Source: Gracilimonas sp034520725 (GTDB lineage Bacteria; Bacteroidota; Rhodothermia; Balneolales; Balneolaceae). Taken from it: a stretch of 64,000 nucleotides of DNA. Location of the stretch: NCBI GenBank assembly GCA_034520725.1, contig JAXHNH010000011.1:749564-813563 (forward strand). The letters run 5' to 3'. Below the pieces are notes generated by a model. The model was not told the origin of the DNA, made no database searches, and saw only the letters and a list, made by a program, of their open reading frames with translations. Made by a program: the position numbers and the translations under genes. This document shows positions 38,791 through 49,477 of this stretch, piece by piece; within the stretch, counting starts at the first letter, position 1; every line of letters starts with the position of its first letter.

Positions 38791-38908
38791 TTAACTTCAC
38801 ATCTTTGTGGAGTCGCTATCCCTAATCATTGGAACATAGTTCAAACTCTTTTGAGTTAATTGAAAAAGAAAAAACTAATAATCAATCTTCCGTGGTTACT
38901 ACTATAGT

Positions 38909-39115
38909 TTAAACCCAATCCTTTTGTTTGGTTGGATTTTTAGCACTCCAATTATGCAAACCTGCCAACCTCTTACCGTTAGTATCAGTAAGCACCCCGC
39001 TAAACTCAGTTAGGACTTCATTGTTGGAATCAAGATTAAACTCGATTGTAATCAGAAGTTCAGGATGTATGGTATTTTCAACAGGTTTATTAAAAACTTT
39101 TTCTATCCAAGCCAT
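38909..39115 (-). CDS. hypothetical protein, possibly N-terminal part of a broken gene
   Basis: 68 codons: AWIEKVFNKPVENTIHPELL, then ITIEFNLDSNNEVLTEFSGV and KRLAGLHNWSAKNPT. Beta-rich, no signal or membrane segment, no family recognised. It is on the same strand as the fragment at 38416-38790, and the two could be one gene split by errors. Confidence 0.35.
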   Translation of the reverse strand: MAWIEKVFNKPVENTIHPELLITIEFNLDSNNEVLTEFSGVLTDTNGKRLAGLHNWSAKNPTKQKDWV

Positions 39116-39149
39116 TTAACTAATATTTTTATCATTCATATTAAACCAT

Positions 39150-39172
39150 ATCGCAAAAGCCTCGGGCATTTC
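39150..39172. repeat. imperfect direct repeat, right copy
   Basis: ATCGCAAAAGCCTCGGGCAT plus TTC, matching 38033-38056 with one deletion and one substitution. It sits between the histidine kinase 3' end and the first AT-rich island gene, so it may mark an island boundary. Confidence 0.5.
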
Positions 39173-39219
39173 CATAGGGAAAGCAAAAGGTGATAGGAAA
39201 ACGGGGAAAAGGCCGTAAT

Positions 39220-40497
39220 TTAAAGCGCACTGCTCGGGCCTTTTGAATCCCTTTTCTGAAACCTGAGTTCAAACGAAGTTTTTTTATCCTGTTCTGTTGT
39301 AGATAACGTTCCATTTAGCTGAGCAGTTAGTGTTTTAACAAGAAGCATCCCCAGGCTTTTCGGTTTTTCCAGGTTATAGTCGGCACTGCTTTTTTCGCCA
39401 TTATCAGAAACCGTCAAAACCACTTGCTCTCCATCCTGTTCAATTCCTACTTCAATTATGGGTTCAGCAATATCGTCAAATGAATTCAGGTAGGCGTTAA
39501 GCAGCAACTCATTACACAATAATCCGGCAGGTACAGCCTGATTGATATTAAGGTTTAAATCGGGGAGGTCTGCTTTAACTTTGATCTTATTCTTGTCCTG
39601 ATCTTTTTTGAATGTGTTATAAACAAACTCAACTAACTGATTCAGATAATCTCCAAAATTTATATGAGAGGTTTTCTCTGCATCAGCATATGACTCATGT
39701 ACCAATGCAAGACATTTAATGCGCATTTTACTGTCGTGCAGGATTGCATGAACATTTTCGTTTTCGATGTACATGCCTTGCAGATCAAACAATGCAGATA
39801 TTAGTGCCAGATTATTTCGCACCCGGTGGTGTATCTCGGCAAGTAGTGTTTCTTTGGCTTTCAGGGATTTTTTTAACGCTTCTTCTGCTTCTTTCTGTTC
39901 CGTTAAATCTTCAAGCATAACTACCAGATACACCGAGTTTTCTTCCCCATTATATACAGTGGATTTAGATACAAGACCGGGGAAATAAGTTCCGTTTTTT
40001 CTTCGATATCGTTTTTCAATCTTATAAAATGCTCGTTTTTGGTTTGCCAGTTGCTGATCTAAAGTCCTTCCTTTGGTTAAGTCTTTCGGGTGTATAAAAT
40101 CTTCAAAATTGAGTTTTAGCAATTCCTCTCTTGTATATCCAAGCATGTCACAGAGCGTTTGATTTACTTGTATCCAATTCTCGTTGAGCTTGTGGTGGGC
40201 AATACCTACCGGGGCAGATTCAAATGTAGCTTTAAATTCGTCCCTGCTTTTGCTTAGCCTATCGAAAGCTTCGCTGAGTAACGCGTTATTCTTCCACACC
40301 AGTGCATATACTACAATCCCGCTCACTAATACAAAAAACCATCCTTTAAGTGATTGAATCCATGTAATCATTTTCGGATCATCAAAATAGGCGAGAACAA
40401 ATTGATCAGAATATTGTATCCAAACGGCACCAATCAGGATGTAAACGAGAGCAATTACAAACGGGCTATTTTTTAGAATAGCTTTTATGCGATCCAT
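39220..40497 (-). CDS. PAS-domain sensor histidine kinase (HisKA_2 type)
   Basis: 425 residues. Two transmembrane helices (about 12-28 and 51-67) bracket a short 22-residue loop, so sensing is probably cytoplasmic. A PAS domain follows (about 87-200, FESAPVGIAHHKLNENWIQV). The phosphoacceptor region is EIHHRVRNNLALISALFDLQ at 221-240, the HisKA_2 form; the ATPase domain has an N-box LLCNELLLNAYLNSF and a G-box SDNG. No response regulator is adjacent. GC and codon use look like the host's, not like the AT-rich island beside it. Confidence 0.88.
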   Translation of the reverse strand: MDRIKAILKNSPFVIALVYILIGAVWIQYSDQFVLAYFDDPKMITWIQSLKGWFFVLVSGIVVYALVWKNNALLSEAFDRLSKSRDEFKATFESAPVGIAHHKLNENWIQVNQTLCDMLGYTREELLKLNFEDFIHPKDLTKGRTLDQQLANQKRAFYKIEKRYRRKNGTYFPGLVSKSTVYNGEENSVYLVVMLEDLTEQKEAEEALKKSLKAKETLLAEIHHRVRNNLALISALFDLQGMYIENENVHAILHDSKMRIKCLALVHESYADAEKTSHINFGDYLNQLVEFVYNTFKKDQDKNKIKVKADLPDLNLNINQAVPAGLLCNELLLNAYLNSFDDIAEPIIEVGIEQDGEQVVLTVSDNGEKSSADYNLEKPKSLGMLLVKTLTAQLNGTLSTTEQDKKTSFELRFQKRDSKGPSSAL

Positions 40498-41531
40498 GCA
40501 GTACTCCTTTTCTTTGAGAGACGATTAGCCAAAACCAACGTATTTTGTTCTAAGTAATCGTACCTGCTTTTTTTGAATTATTTATCGTGAATAGGATATA
40601 CAGCTATAAGAACCCTGACACCTGTAACCAAAAGCCTGACAGTTATTTGATACCCAAACCTATCGCTGATATTCTACTACTAAGAGTAAGCTGGCAGTGA
40701 AATGTTACACTTTTATTTTCCAGCTGATTTTTAATGGCTTATAAGGGGTAATTAAGTACTAAGATAAAGGTTATGGTGTGATTTATAATCTCGTTCCGAC
40801 GATCTGCTTCGGGAACGAGAGCAAAAGCCATTCGCATCATTCGGTTCATCGGTTAATCGCAGTTCCGCTGATTCGATTTACTATGGACACTTTATCCCTC
40901 TACCCTGCTCCATCGGAGCAGCATATTTGTGAAAGCAGTGACCCGAAACTGACCCCGCTCCGTAGGTGCGGTATGTTATGGATTAAGATTGGGATGCCGA
41001 ATCCAACAAAACGTAACGTCCCTAACGTGACGACGCCCACCGAGACAGGTTCTTTTTATAAACATATTGTCCCTATCGGGACATGCAGCCATAGAATCCA
41101 AATTACCTTCTACACTGTTCCGGCCACCACAGTCCAAAATATCCGCTTTCAGTTTATCGAGTTTGGTCTGGTGCCAGCTTATGCTGAAATGAGATTTATC
41201 AAACTGACGTTCCCTGATAAAAAAAGAAAACCCGCCCGAGTGTGCTTCAAATTGAGAGGCGTGGCAGGTCTTATGTGGTTCAATGATAGTAACAAATCGT
41301 ATTATACTTGGAAAGAAGGCAACGAATTCATCCATTATCCACCAATCGATCAGACGGGCTTGGAGCCGTCAAACCGAGGGATTTAGAGAAACTCAATTCG
41401 ATCTTCATTTTTTTATCAATACAGTGAATTATAGGGAAAGCAAGACAGTAATACCAAGCAGATCTAAGTGAATTATTCGTGTAAATTCAGTTAATTGTGT
41501 TTGATCTATCAAGGATTTTCATATAGATACT
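40498..41531. other. 1-kb non-coding stretch with palindromes and possible relics
   Basis: The long open frames here (for example 40778-41386 plus, 40976-41335 minus) overlap a palindrome cluster and show no recognisable domain, so I do not call them. The segment 41100-41390 on the minus strand has protein-like text (IIEPHKTCHASQFEAHSGG) that could be an old gene relic. Confidence 0.4.
40906..41083. repeat. four evenly spaced palindromes
   Basis: TGCTCCATCGGAGCA at 40906-40920, CCGCTCCGTAGGTGCGG at 40955-40971, CGTCCCTAACGTGACG at 41017-41032 and TGTCCCTATCGGGACA at 41068-41083. Centres are 50, 61 and 51 nt apart. All share the form (T/C)G(T/C)(T/C)CC-TA-type loop with a short hairpin, and AT-rich text follows each. 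They look like degenerate copies of one dispersed element rather than a CRISPR, because the spacers are unequal and the repeats are imperfect. Confidence 0.6.
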
Positions 41532-43150
41532 ATGCCCAAAATGAAGAAATAGAAACCCCCCTAAAGCCGCCATCTATATCCGTGTTTCCACCGTGGAACA
41601 ATCTGATAATGACTTCAGCTCTCTGGATGGACAGTTAAGTCAGTGCAAGACTTGGATTGAACAAAAGAACACGATGGGAGGAATTGAGGGGAAGAAGATT
41701 TCAGATTTCGAGATCTAGAAGGACACTAAATCTGGTAAAGATCTTAAAAAGACCGGGCATTGAACGACTTATGAAAGATGCTGCAAAAGGTAAATTTGAT
41801 CTCCTGATTGTTACTAAAATTGATCGTGTATCTCGTAGCCTACAAGACTTTTTGAATTTTTTAGAAACGCTTGAAGAACACGATGTTAGTCTTGCTGTAG
41901 TTACACAAGATATTGATACTACTTCTCCGGCTGGGAAAGCACTCCAAAGAATGTTATTGGTATTCGCTGAATTTGAGCGTGATATGGTTTCAGAGCGTAC
42001 TCGGGAGAAGCGACTTGAAACAATTAAAGCAGGACTCTGGCCAGGTGGATTTCAAATTCTTGGATATGATCTGAAAGACCGAAAGTTGATAGTTAATGAA
42101 AATGAGGCAGAAACGGTGCAAGATATTTATAAAAGGTATCTCAAAATTAAATCAGCCAGTAAAGTTGCTAGAAGTCTTGAATAAGGATGGCCTCAGTAAT
42201 AAGCAATGGATTACACAAAAAGGAAACTCCCGAGGCGGAGGAAAATTCCATAAAAAGTCCGTGCTAACTATCTTGAAAAACCATACTTATCTCGGTAAAT
42301 ATGAGTTTGAAGGTAATGTTTATGAGGGTAAACATGATCAAATTGTTAGAGCAGAACACTTTTGATCAGGTTCAAGCAATAATAAGCCAAAATGCTGCTG
42401 AACCAAAGTCTCAACATTTCAAGTGATACGCCTGCTGTTTTAACCGATATATGTACCTGTGGATTTTGTGATACGGGTATGACTGTCTCAAGTACGACAA
42501 ACCGCCACAACAAAAAATACTACTATTATAAATGTGCCTTAAAAAACAATGAAGGCAAAACGGAAGATCACAATCCTAAAGATCTCCCGGTTCATACGCT
42601 TGATGAGTTTGTTTATAATACACTGGTCGTACTTCTTGAAGAGCCTGAACTGCTCAAAGCAATGAAGAAGAGGATTAAATATGAGGGTGAAGATCGGATC
42701 TCAGAAATAGAAAAACGAATCAAACAGATCCAGAATCTCCTTAAAGTTCGCAAGAAAGATAAAGCCAATGCCCTCAAGCTTGTCACAGATAACGCAGCCT
42801 CTTCCCTCAAAGAAACTTATGAGTCACAGCTTGAGTCTATCGTACTCGAAATTGAGGAAAAGGAAAATGAAATTGAATTCCTGAGCGAGCAATTGAAAGT
42901 CTGAAAGAGCAAAGTCCAATTTCAGCATCTGAATACAAAAAAGTGCTCAAAGATTTCATCAGTCGGTACCAGAAAAATGATGTGGAAACCAAGCGTGACT
43001 TAACAAAAGTTTTGGTGAAAAACGTAGAATCACTTGTTAACCAGAAGACTAACGACGGAACTATTGAAGTGCAATATATAGCCGACAAGGCCCTTGAGAT
43101 GGATTGGCAAGACATAAAAAAAGCGAACCTTGATGGCAAGGTTCGCATTA
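41532..43150 (+). pseudogene. large serine recombinase, multiply frameshifted
   Basis: Order of readable parts: resolvase catalytic domain (IYIRVSTVEQSDND with the nucleophile Ser; KFDLLIVTKIDRVSRSLQDF; AVVTQDIDTTSPAGKALQRML; FERDMVSERTREK), recombinase domain (WPGGFQILGYD ... HKKSVLTILKNHTYLGKYEFEG), a zinc ribbon (CTCGFCDTGM ... YYYKCA) and a coiled coil (EIEKRIKQIQNLLK). There are at least five breaks, including a TAG near 41716 inside DTKSGKDLKRPG. The gene runs into the terminator and antisense strand of tRNA-Asn. It is the probable integrase of the 30-43 kb island. Confidence 0.8.
43116..43146 (-). terminator. rho-independent terminator of tRNA-Asn
   Basis: Minus-strand 9-bp stem GCGAACCTT/AAGGTTCGC with a 6-nt loop, followed by TTTTTTT. 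It lies inside the 3' end of the recombinase gene on the other strand. Confidence 0.85.
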
Positions 43151-43160
43151 AAGGTACGCT

Positions 43161-43235
43161 TGGCTCCCCGGGTAGGATTCGAACCTACGACCAATTGATT
43201 AACAGTCAACTGCTCTGCCACTGAGCTACCGAGGA
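43161..43235 (-). tRNA. tRNA-Asn (GTT)
   Basis: 75 nt with encoded CCA. Acceptor stem TCCTCGG/CCGGGGA (one G-T pair), D-loop AGCTCAGTGGCAGAGC, anticodon loop CTGTTAA with GTT, T-loop GGTTCGAATCC. Transcribed from the minus strand, with its terminator about 15 nt downstream. Confidence 0.95.
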
Positions 43236-43307
43236 ATTTCAGTGTGTTACCCTCTTTGAGGGGCGACAAATATAACCACATTAACTAACTACTTTCAACA
43301 CTTTTCT

Positions 43308-44047
43308 TCACTTTTTATAGAAAACTTTTTGGAGCACTAATCCCTTCGCCGGAGCCGTAAATGTTGGAATCTAGCATCAGGATCCTGAAGTGCTCTTTTG
43401 AAATCTTCGATCGATCATTTTTCCCTGTGCGACTCGTACCATTGTTCCCACCAATCGGCGCACCATATTCCGTAAGAAAGCGATTTGCCCTGATCCGGTA
43501 TCGGATGATCTCACCGTCTAGTTTCGAATACAGAACTTTGGATCTCACACAGAGTCGTAAAGTTGTCCTCATTGAATTTTGAAAATCCTGCAAAGTCGAA
43601 CTCTCCATTCAATAAAGCCGCGCAATCCTCCAGCATCTTTAGATCTACAGCCTGACGTAATGCCCAGCTGTGATGTCGCATTAATGGTACCGGCCGAGTC
43701 GTGATTGTATATTCATATTCCCTGGAAATGGCATCAAAACGAGCGTGAAAGGATTCAGATACTTCTTCATACTCAATAACCTGAATTTCATCTCCTGCTA
43801 ACCCATTTACACCCTGCAAGATCCTTTCTATATCTGCATCCTCAGGTAAGTCAACATGAGCTACCTGACCCCTGCCATGCACACCTGCATCGGTTCTACC
43901 CTGTCCGATCAGATCGATATCCTGCTGAAGTACTTTTGAAAATACCTGCTCAAGAACCCCTTCCACCGTTCGGTCAGTTGGCTGGATCTGCCACCCGGAA
44001 AAATCGGTTCCGTCGAATTCTATGGTCAGCTTATATTTTTGCATCAA
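43308..44047 (-). CDS. truA: tRNA pseudouridine(38-40) synthase TruA, frameshifted
   Basis: TruA isomerises uridines 38-40 of the anticodon arm. N-terminus YKLTIEFDGTDFSGWQIQP and the catalytic Asp motif GQGRTDAGVHGRGQVAHVD (near 48-66) are intact. The frame breaks near 43520; the C-terminal half is readable across further indels (DGEIIRYRIRANRFL, SGEGLVLQKVFYKK, stop at 43308). Because truA is normally functional, these breaks argue for sequence errors in the window. Confidence 0.88.
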
Positions 44048-44146
44048 ATATGGATACCATTTAAATTAACAAATATGCTTTTATCTTCTCAAAATAGACG
44101 AATAAAGGTACCTACATTTTCCGATAAATCTTAGCTATAACACTCT

Positions 44147-44909
44147 ATGTTTAAAAATGCTATCGTACGCAAACCTTGTCCAAATCTGGTATCGGGAATT
44201 ACCAAAGCCGATCTCGGTGAACCTGACTATCATAAAGCACTTCTTCAGCATTCTAAATATATTGATGCTCTCAAAAAACTCGGGTTAGACGTTACTGATC
44301 TGGAAGCGGACAATAGGTTTCCGGATTCGGTATTCGTAGAAGATGTAGCCATTTGTACTGAAAAATGTGCAGTAATAACCAGGCCAGGTGCGAAATCCAG
44401 AAGGGATGAGATCACGATCATTGAAGACGTGATACGTTCTCATTTTGACCATGTTGAATCCATTAAGGAACCAGGTACGTTAGAGGGTGGTGACGTCATG
44501 ATGGTTGATGACACATTCTATGTCGGGCTATCTGATCGTACCAATGAAGCCGGGATAAAACAGTTTCGGCAATATTATGAATAAGTATGGGTATTCAGTG
44601 CATCATGTTACTCTTGGTGACATCCTGCACCTTAAAACCGGCGTCTCATATCTTGAGAATAACACGCTGGTTATGATTCCTGAAATGATCGAGTTCGAAG
44701 ATTTTAAATCATTCAATAAGATCGTTGTACCTCCTGAAGAAGCCTATGCGGCCAATTGCATATGGATCAACGGTACGGTACTTGTCCCTGCAGGGTATCC
44801 GGTTACAAAACAAAAAATAGAAGTAGCCGATTATGACATTATTGAACTGGAAATGACCGAATTTAAAAAATTGGATGGTGGCCTAAGCTGCCTTTCCCTC
44901 AGATTTTAA
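44147..44909 (+). CDS. dimethylarginine dimethylaminohydrolase-like protein, frameshifted
   Basis: About 253 residues after joining. Guanidino-hydrolase landmarks: NRFPDSVFVEDVAI (acidic residues that bind the guanidinium), RPGAKSRRDE, GTLEGGDVM, the catalytic His in ILHLKTGVSYL, and the nucleophile Cys in LDGGLSCLSLRF at the end. DDAH cleaves methylated arginine to citrulline and amine. The frame shifts once at 44574-44584 (QYYE stop versus NKYGYSVHHV). Confidence 0.87.
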
Positions 44910-44911
44910 AT

Positions 44912-45393
44912 TCAGCTTTCATTTTCAAGTAATCGATATATGATAGCCAATTGCCCGGTGTGATATGCATTATGCTGAATCACCAATAAGGCTTCACGCA
45001 GTAAAGTTTGACCATCGCCATGATCCAAAGGTTTATTTAACCCATTTGACTCATCCAGGATCAAATTCATCATTTCATCCCTTTCTTTCAGAAATGATTT
45101 CTTTAGTTCTTCCCATTCCTCTTCAGAATTGGGAGCCGATTCCACAGGCCAGTAATCTTCCGGCCATTCCATGGGTTCGTAATAGGTGTTTCGGGTGAAG
45201 TCCAATATATCAAACTGAGCCACCCGCATATGAAAGAACTGCTCGTAAAACGAGTAGGGCAATCCTGCCGGACGTTTGCCAAGATCTTCAAAATCGATCT
45301 CTTCCAGCAGCTCCTTCTATTTAAGAATGCCTGTCCGCCTTCCAGTTGCTGTACGATCTGCTCTCTTGTGATGCGATGTGAATTTACTTCCAT
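44912..45393 (-). CDS. DinB family protein, frameshifted
   Basis: About 160 residues after joining. N-terminal SHRITREQIVQQLEGGQAFL is the DinB first helix; in the second frame FYEQFFHMRVAQFDILDF carries the first metal His and the C-terminal HNAYHTGQLAIIYRLL gives the last two (His-x3-His). DinB-like proteins are four-helix metal proteins, some of them thiol-dependent enzymes. The frame shift is at about 45255-45310. Convergent with the DDAH-like gene, with a 2-nt gap. Confidence 0.75.
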
Positions 45394-45936
45394 GATATTT
45401 TTTGATGATTGTTTCCCCTATATAAATACGGGTTGTGGGAGAATCATTCAAACGGCTTAGGTTATCTTATGACCCACCCCCACGTGTCATTTCGACCGGA
45501 ATGAGAGAGCCCACTAGGGCTAACGAATGAAGCGGAGAAATCTACGATGGGTGGGGGTTATGACACCCATGCCTTTTCATGTCCCCTTATACTCTCGGCT
45601 GCATCTCGCATTCGCTCATTCATTGCGTTCGAGATGACAGGCAAGGGAGGCCATATAAAATACCCGAAACTAATTTCTGACGACAACTCTTCTCCACGTG
45701 TCATTTCGACCGGTACTGAGGGAGCTCCAAAAGAGCGAACGAATTGTAGCGGGAGCAAATCTGACGGGGTGGAATTAAAATATCGTTGCCTTTCATGCCT
45801 CTAAGATCTCTCGGCTTACGCTGTAAACCACTGCCCCTCACTAAAAAACCAAACAAACCCTATAAAAAATCGAACACAGAAACCATACAGAATGTTTAAT
45901 TTCCGCTGAATATAAAAACTTCATCAATCTGCCTTA
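45394..45936. repeat. intergenic repeat cluster
   Basis: No gene. Two direct copies of a roughly 65-nt element begin at 45481 and 45695 (CACGTGTCATTTCGACCGG, then GAACGAAT...AGCGG-type text). Each is followed by an inverted relative carrying CTCATTCATTGCG...GAGATGAC (45590-45642) or CTCTCGGCTTACGC (45800-45830). A third copy lies at 48532. Confidence 0.65.
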
Positions 45937-48424
45937 ATGGAGTACCATATTCAAACTACCGCTTTTCTTTTTTGATACTGATCATTGGTTTTGCGGGAAT
46001 TGCCTTTTACTGGACCTTCTGACAAACCGCTGCCCGATTATGAGGAAACCATTACCCTGAATGGACCCGAACGAGTTCAGCAAATATCCATCGGGAATGA
46101 TTTTGGGGCGCCCCACATCGACGCCGGCAACGAGCAGGATCTACATTATGCTTCTTTGGGTGCGTTCATGCACAGGATCGTCTCTGGCAGATGACTCTTA
46201 CTCAGATCATGGCGGAAGGTCGGTTTGCAGAATTTTTCGGAGATGATGAGGAACTGATACAGCTTGATACCTATCAGCGTACTCTTGGGTTCTGGAAAAT
46301 TGCTCAGCAGTTGGTTGATACACTCGGGCAGGATGAAAGACAAGTACTCAATGCCTATTCAAATGGAGTAAATGCCTTCATCGACAATAATTCGAACCGG
46401 CTCCCGGTGGAATTTTCACTGGCTGAAATTGAACCCCTTGAATGGACACCCGTTCGCTCCCTTGCCGTTAGTCGACTTATGGGCTGGGAATTGAATATGG
46501 GATGGTGGAGTGAAGTCACTTATCAATACCTTAAAGAAAACCTACCCGCGCAGCAATTCGATCAGCTTCAGCTGCGTTTTCCGGATCAAGCTCCTACCTC
46601 CCTTGATGATGCAGAATCAATGGGCTACTCCTCCGCCCTTATGCCTTTACTGAAACAGGAAATGCACAAGCGGAAGCTAATGGAAATGGAGGGAACGCAT
46701 GTAGGCAGTAATGCCTGGGTAGTAGATGGTTCGTTGACTGAATCCGGTTTCCCTTTGCTTGCCGGAGATCCGCACCTTGGTTTGGATATGCCTGGAAAGT
46801 GGTATGAGGTCCACATGAACCTGAATGGTCGTAATGTTTCCGGTGCAACAATCGCAGGTATCCCTGCAGTCATCATCGGGCAGAATGATCACATGGCCTG
46901 GAGTTTCACCAGCATTATGAGTGATGACACCGATTTCTTCCTTGAACAACAGGACCCTGAAGACCGGGGCCGCTATGTAGTTGACTCCCTTTCAAACGGA
47001 GAGGTCGCATACGAATCCTTTGAACGTGTTCGGGAGATCATTAAAGTGAAAGATGGAGACGACCGTTCTATAGAGATCCGATATACCCAACACGGACCGA
47101 TCATTTCAGATATATATCCGGTGCCGCAGCTCACTGAAGGTAAAATCATCTCTATGCGGTGGACAGGTTATGAGCTTACCAATGAAATGAAAAACGCTGT
47201 ATAACATCAACCGGGCCGAAAACTTTCAGGAGTTCAATAGATGCCCTTCCGACTTTTGGCTGTTCCGGTGATTTTAAATTTCATGTACGGTGATACTGAA
47301 GGAAACATAGCGATGTATTCGGTGGCTAAACTTCCGATCCGCACGGGTGACCCTATTACACTGCGTCGCGGTTGGGATCCTGATCAAAACTGGCAGGGAT
47401 TCATCCCATTCGATCAGCTGCCACAGGTTATCAATCCTGAAGATGGGTGGATCGCTAACGCAAACAACAAGCTTACCACGGACAATTATCCATTTTACAT
47501 AGCCACCTTTTGGGAGCCGCCAAGCCGGATAGAGCGCATTGAAGCAGACACTTCCGAATAATGAAGAGTTTCACATATAAGGAGTTTGAATCACTACAGA
47601 ATGATTCGTACTCAAACTTTGCAGCCAAACTGACTCCTATCATACTTGAGATCCTTCGCAATCAAGAGGCTTACAACTTCGATCTTCCCATCTCCTACCT
47701 GGAGAACTTGGAATGACACTCAGAGCAACGGTTTGAGTTCCACAGCTGCATCATATTTTTGATGTGTTTTTGCCTCAATTTCACCAAAAATTCCCTGCAG
47801 GAATGATTTTGGCAACGGGGCTGATGAAGAGTTTCATTCAGCCACGAAACGATCCCGGTTCGAACCATGACCTCACTTATCGAAACGGAAAGCCTCTCTA
47901 TTTGATAATGTCACCACGGATGAAGATCTGAAACCAGGGGAGACATCGTAGTAAAAAGCATGCAGGATGCCGTTCTTTTCTTGAGTGATTCCCTTGGCAG
48001 TGAACCTTACGAGTGGCGTTGGGAGCAACTTCATACCATCACTTTTGAACCACCTCTATTTGCTCAGGCTGCTGATGAACCTGACGCTCCTACTGCTTTG
48101 AAATTGATCGTGAATAATGTATTGAGCAAGGGCCCTTACGAAGTAGAAAGTCATGGTATGAGCGTGAATAATGGTCAGTATCACTGGGATCAGCCATTTG
48201 AAATGGTTTTGGGACCTTCTATCAGACGAATATCTGACCTATCCGATATGAGCAAAAGCAAGAGTGTATTGCCAACCGGCCAGTCCGGTAATCCACTTTC
48301 CAAACATTTCGGCGATCAAACCGAAATGTGGCTGAATGGTGAATACCGATGGCTATATCAGGATTCTACTGCGTTGTTCGAGGGATCTGAATTAAACACC
48401 ATGCGGTTGGTTCCTGGGGAGTAA
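45937..48424 (+). CDS. penicillin acylase family protein, multiply frameshifted
   Basis: About 820 residues after joining four or five frames. Start MEYHIQTTAFLF with a membrane anchor (LILIIGFAGIAFYW). Alpha part: GAPHIDAGNEQDLHYASLG then VHAQDRLWQM, the family signature. The autoprocessing site is near GTHVGSNAWVV, where the Ser of SNAW becomes the N-terminal nucleophile of the beta chain. Later parts include GIPAVIIGQNDHMAWSFTS and RYTQHGPIIS. Breaks lie near 46015, 46170, 47200, 47560 and 47700-47950. Family members cleave amides such as beta-lactam side chains or acyl-homoserine lactones; the substrate here is unknown. Confidence 0.82.
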
Positions 48425-48531
48425 AGGGTGAGAATATCGAACCGGCCTCGCCGGCAAAGGCAGGCATTCAATAATGAACATTGAATATAGGATTTTGTGA
48501 AGTACCGAAACTTATTCCTGCAACCACTCTC

Positions 48532-48695
48532 CCCACTTGTCATTTCGACCGGAATGAGGGAGCTCCAAAAGGACGAACGAGTGGAGCGGAGGAGTCTACG
48601 GAATGGAATTCAGCCACCCTTGCCCTTTCATACCCTAAGATTTCTCCGTTGCATTCTCTAGCATGCGCTCGTTCATTTCGCTAGAGATGAACTGT
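48532..48695. repeat. third copy of the interspersed repeat with its inverted partner
   Basis: CACTTGTCATTTCGACCGGA at 48535 onward, ending near GAGCGGAGGAGTCTACGG, then the inverted relative at 48637-48695 (AGATTTCTCCGTTGCATTC ... CTAGAGATGAAC). It abuts the IS110 remnant. Confidence 0.65.
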
Positions 48696-48703
48696 GCTTA
48701 AAG

Positions 48704-49335
48704 TCAAGTAGCTATCGCTCTTTCTTCCTCAAATTGTTGCCCTTTTTTGCCTATCGCAAATGCTTGACGAAGTAGTTTATGAGCAATGGCTACTTTAATC
48801 ACTCGTTCCGGTTTGCCTTTACATTTCATCCTTTCATACAACTGGGCACACCCCGGATTACACGTTTTAGCTGTCCACGAACACATATACAACAACTTAC
48901 GCAGCTGTGAACATCCCAGTTTACATATCGCTCCCCGCCCGTTTACACTGCTTCCTGATTGATAGACCCTGGGGCAGATTCCCACGTAGCTGGCCAGCTT
49001 GCGCGGGTCATCAAACTTGGTAAACCCATCGGTCAAACAAATCAGCAACAGGGCGGTTTTAGGACCTATCCCCGGAATGGTTTGCAAGTCCTGATAGCAC
49101 TGCCGGTAGTGTCGGGTGACTAAGACCTGCAGACGCTGCTCAATCTGCTTGAGTCCTTGTTCTATCGCCTTAATTTGCTCTTCTATGACTCTCATAACCA
49201 CCTCGTCTTCCTCGGGCATGTGAGAAAAAGCCTCCTGCTGTCCCCGTACTATTGCTTTCTGGCGCAGTAATCCATCGCGCAAACTCATCAGGCTCAATGA
49301 CAAACGACTGGTTACCTGCCCTTCCACCGCCTTTG
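48704..49335 (-). mobile_element. IS110-family transposase remnant (C-terminal part)
   Basis: The surviving 207 codons hold the coiled-coil linker (EEQIKAIEQGLKQIEQRLQVL) and the C-terminal Transposase_20 domain: LQTIPGIGPKTALLLI, KLASYVGICPRVYQSGSSV with the catalytic Ser, LRKLLYMCSWTA. The N-terminal DEDD RuvC-like domain and the upstream non-coding end are missing, so no intact bridge-RNA region is expected and the element should be inactive. It is cut off about 140 nt before the M16 protease start. Confidence 0.85.
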
Positions 49336-49477
49336 TTTAGTGAAATATCAACCATCTCACTTTCTTTCCCAAGCATAGGATGACAAGCAGAGAGGAAAAC
49401 GCACAACAAAACATTTACAAAACCGTATCTGCCTGCCTGTTATATTGGGGTTCATTTCTATCACTAAATTCACTCCA

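Noticed and set aside
40906..41083. A CRISPR array.
   Set aside because: The repeats are short imperfect palindromes that differ from each other, spacing is unequal and no cas genes are near.
40778..41386. A 202-codon plus-strand open frame as a gene.
   Set aside because: It runs through the palindrome cluster, has no recognisable domain or ribosome-binding site, and its text is of the kind seen when repeats are translated.
42943..43224. The end of the recombinase frame (GSPGRIRTYDQLINSQ) as true protein.
   Set aside because: That stretch is the translated antisense of tRNA-Asn; the real C-terminus should lie before or at the terminator.
48704..49335. A functional IS110 element with bridge RNA.
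   Set aside because: The DEDD half of the transposase and the upstream end of the element are missing.
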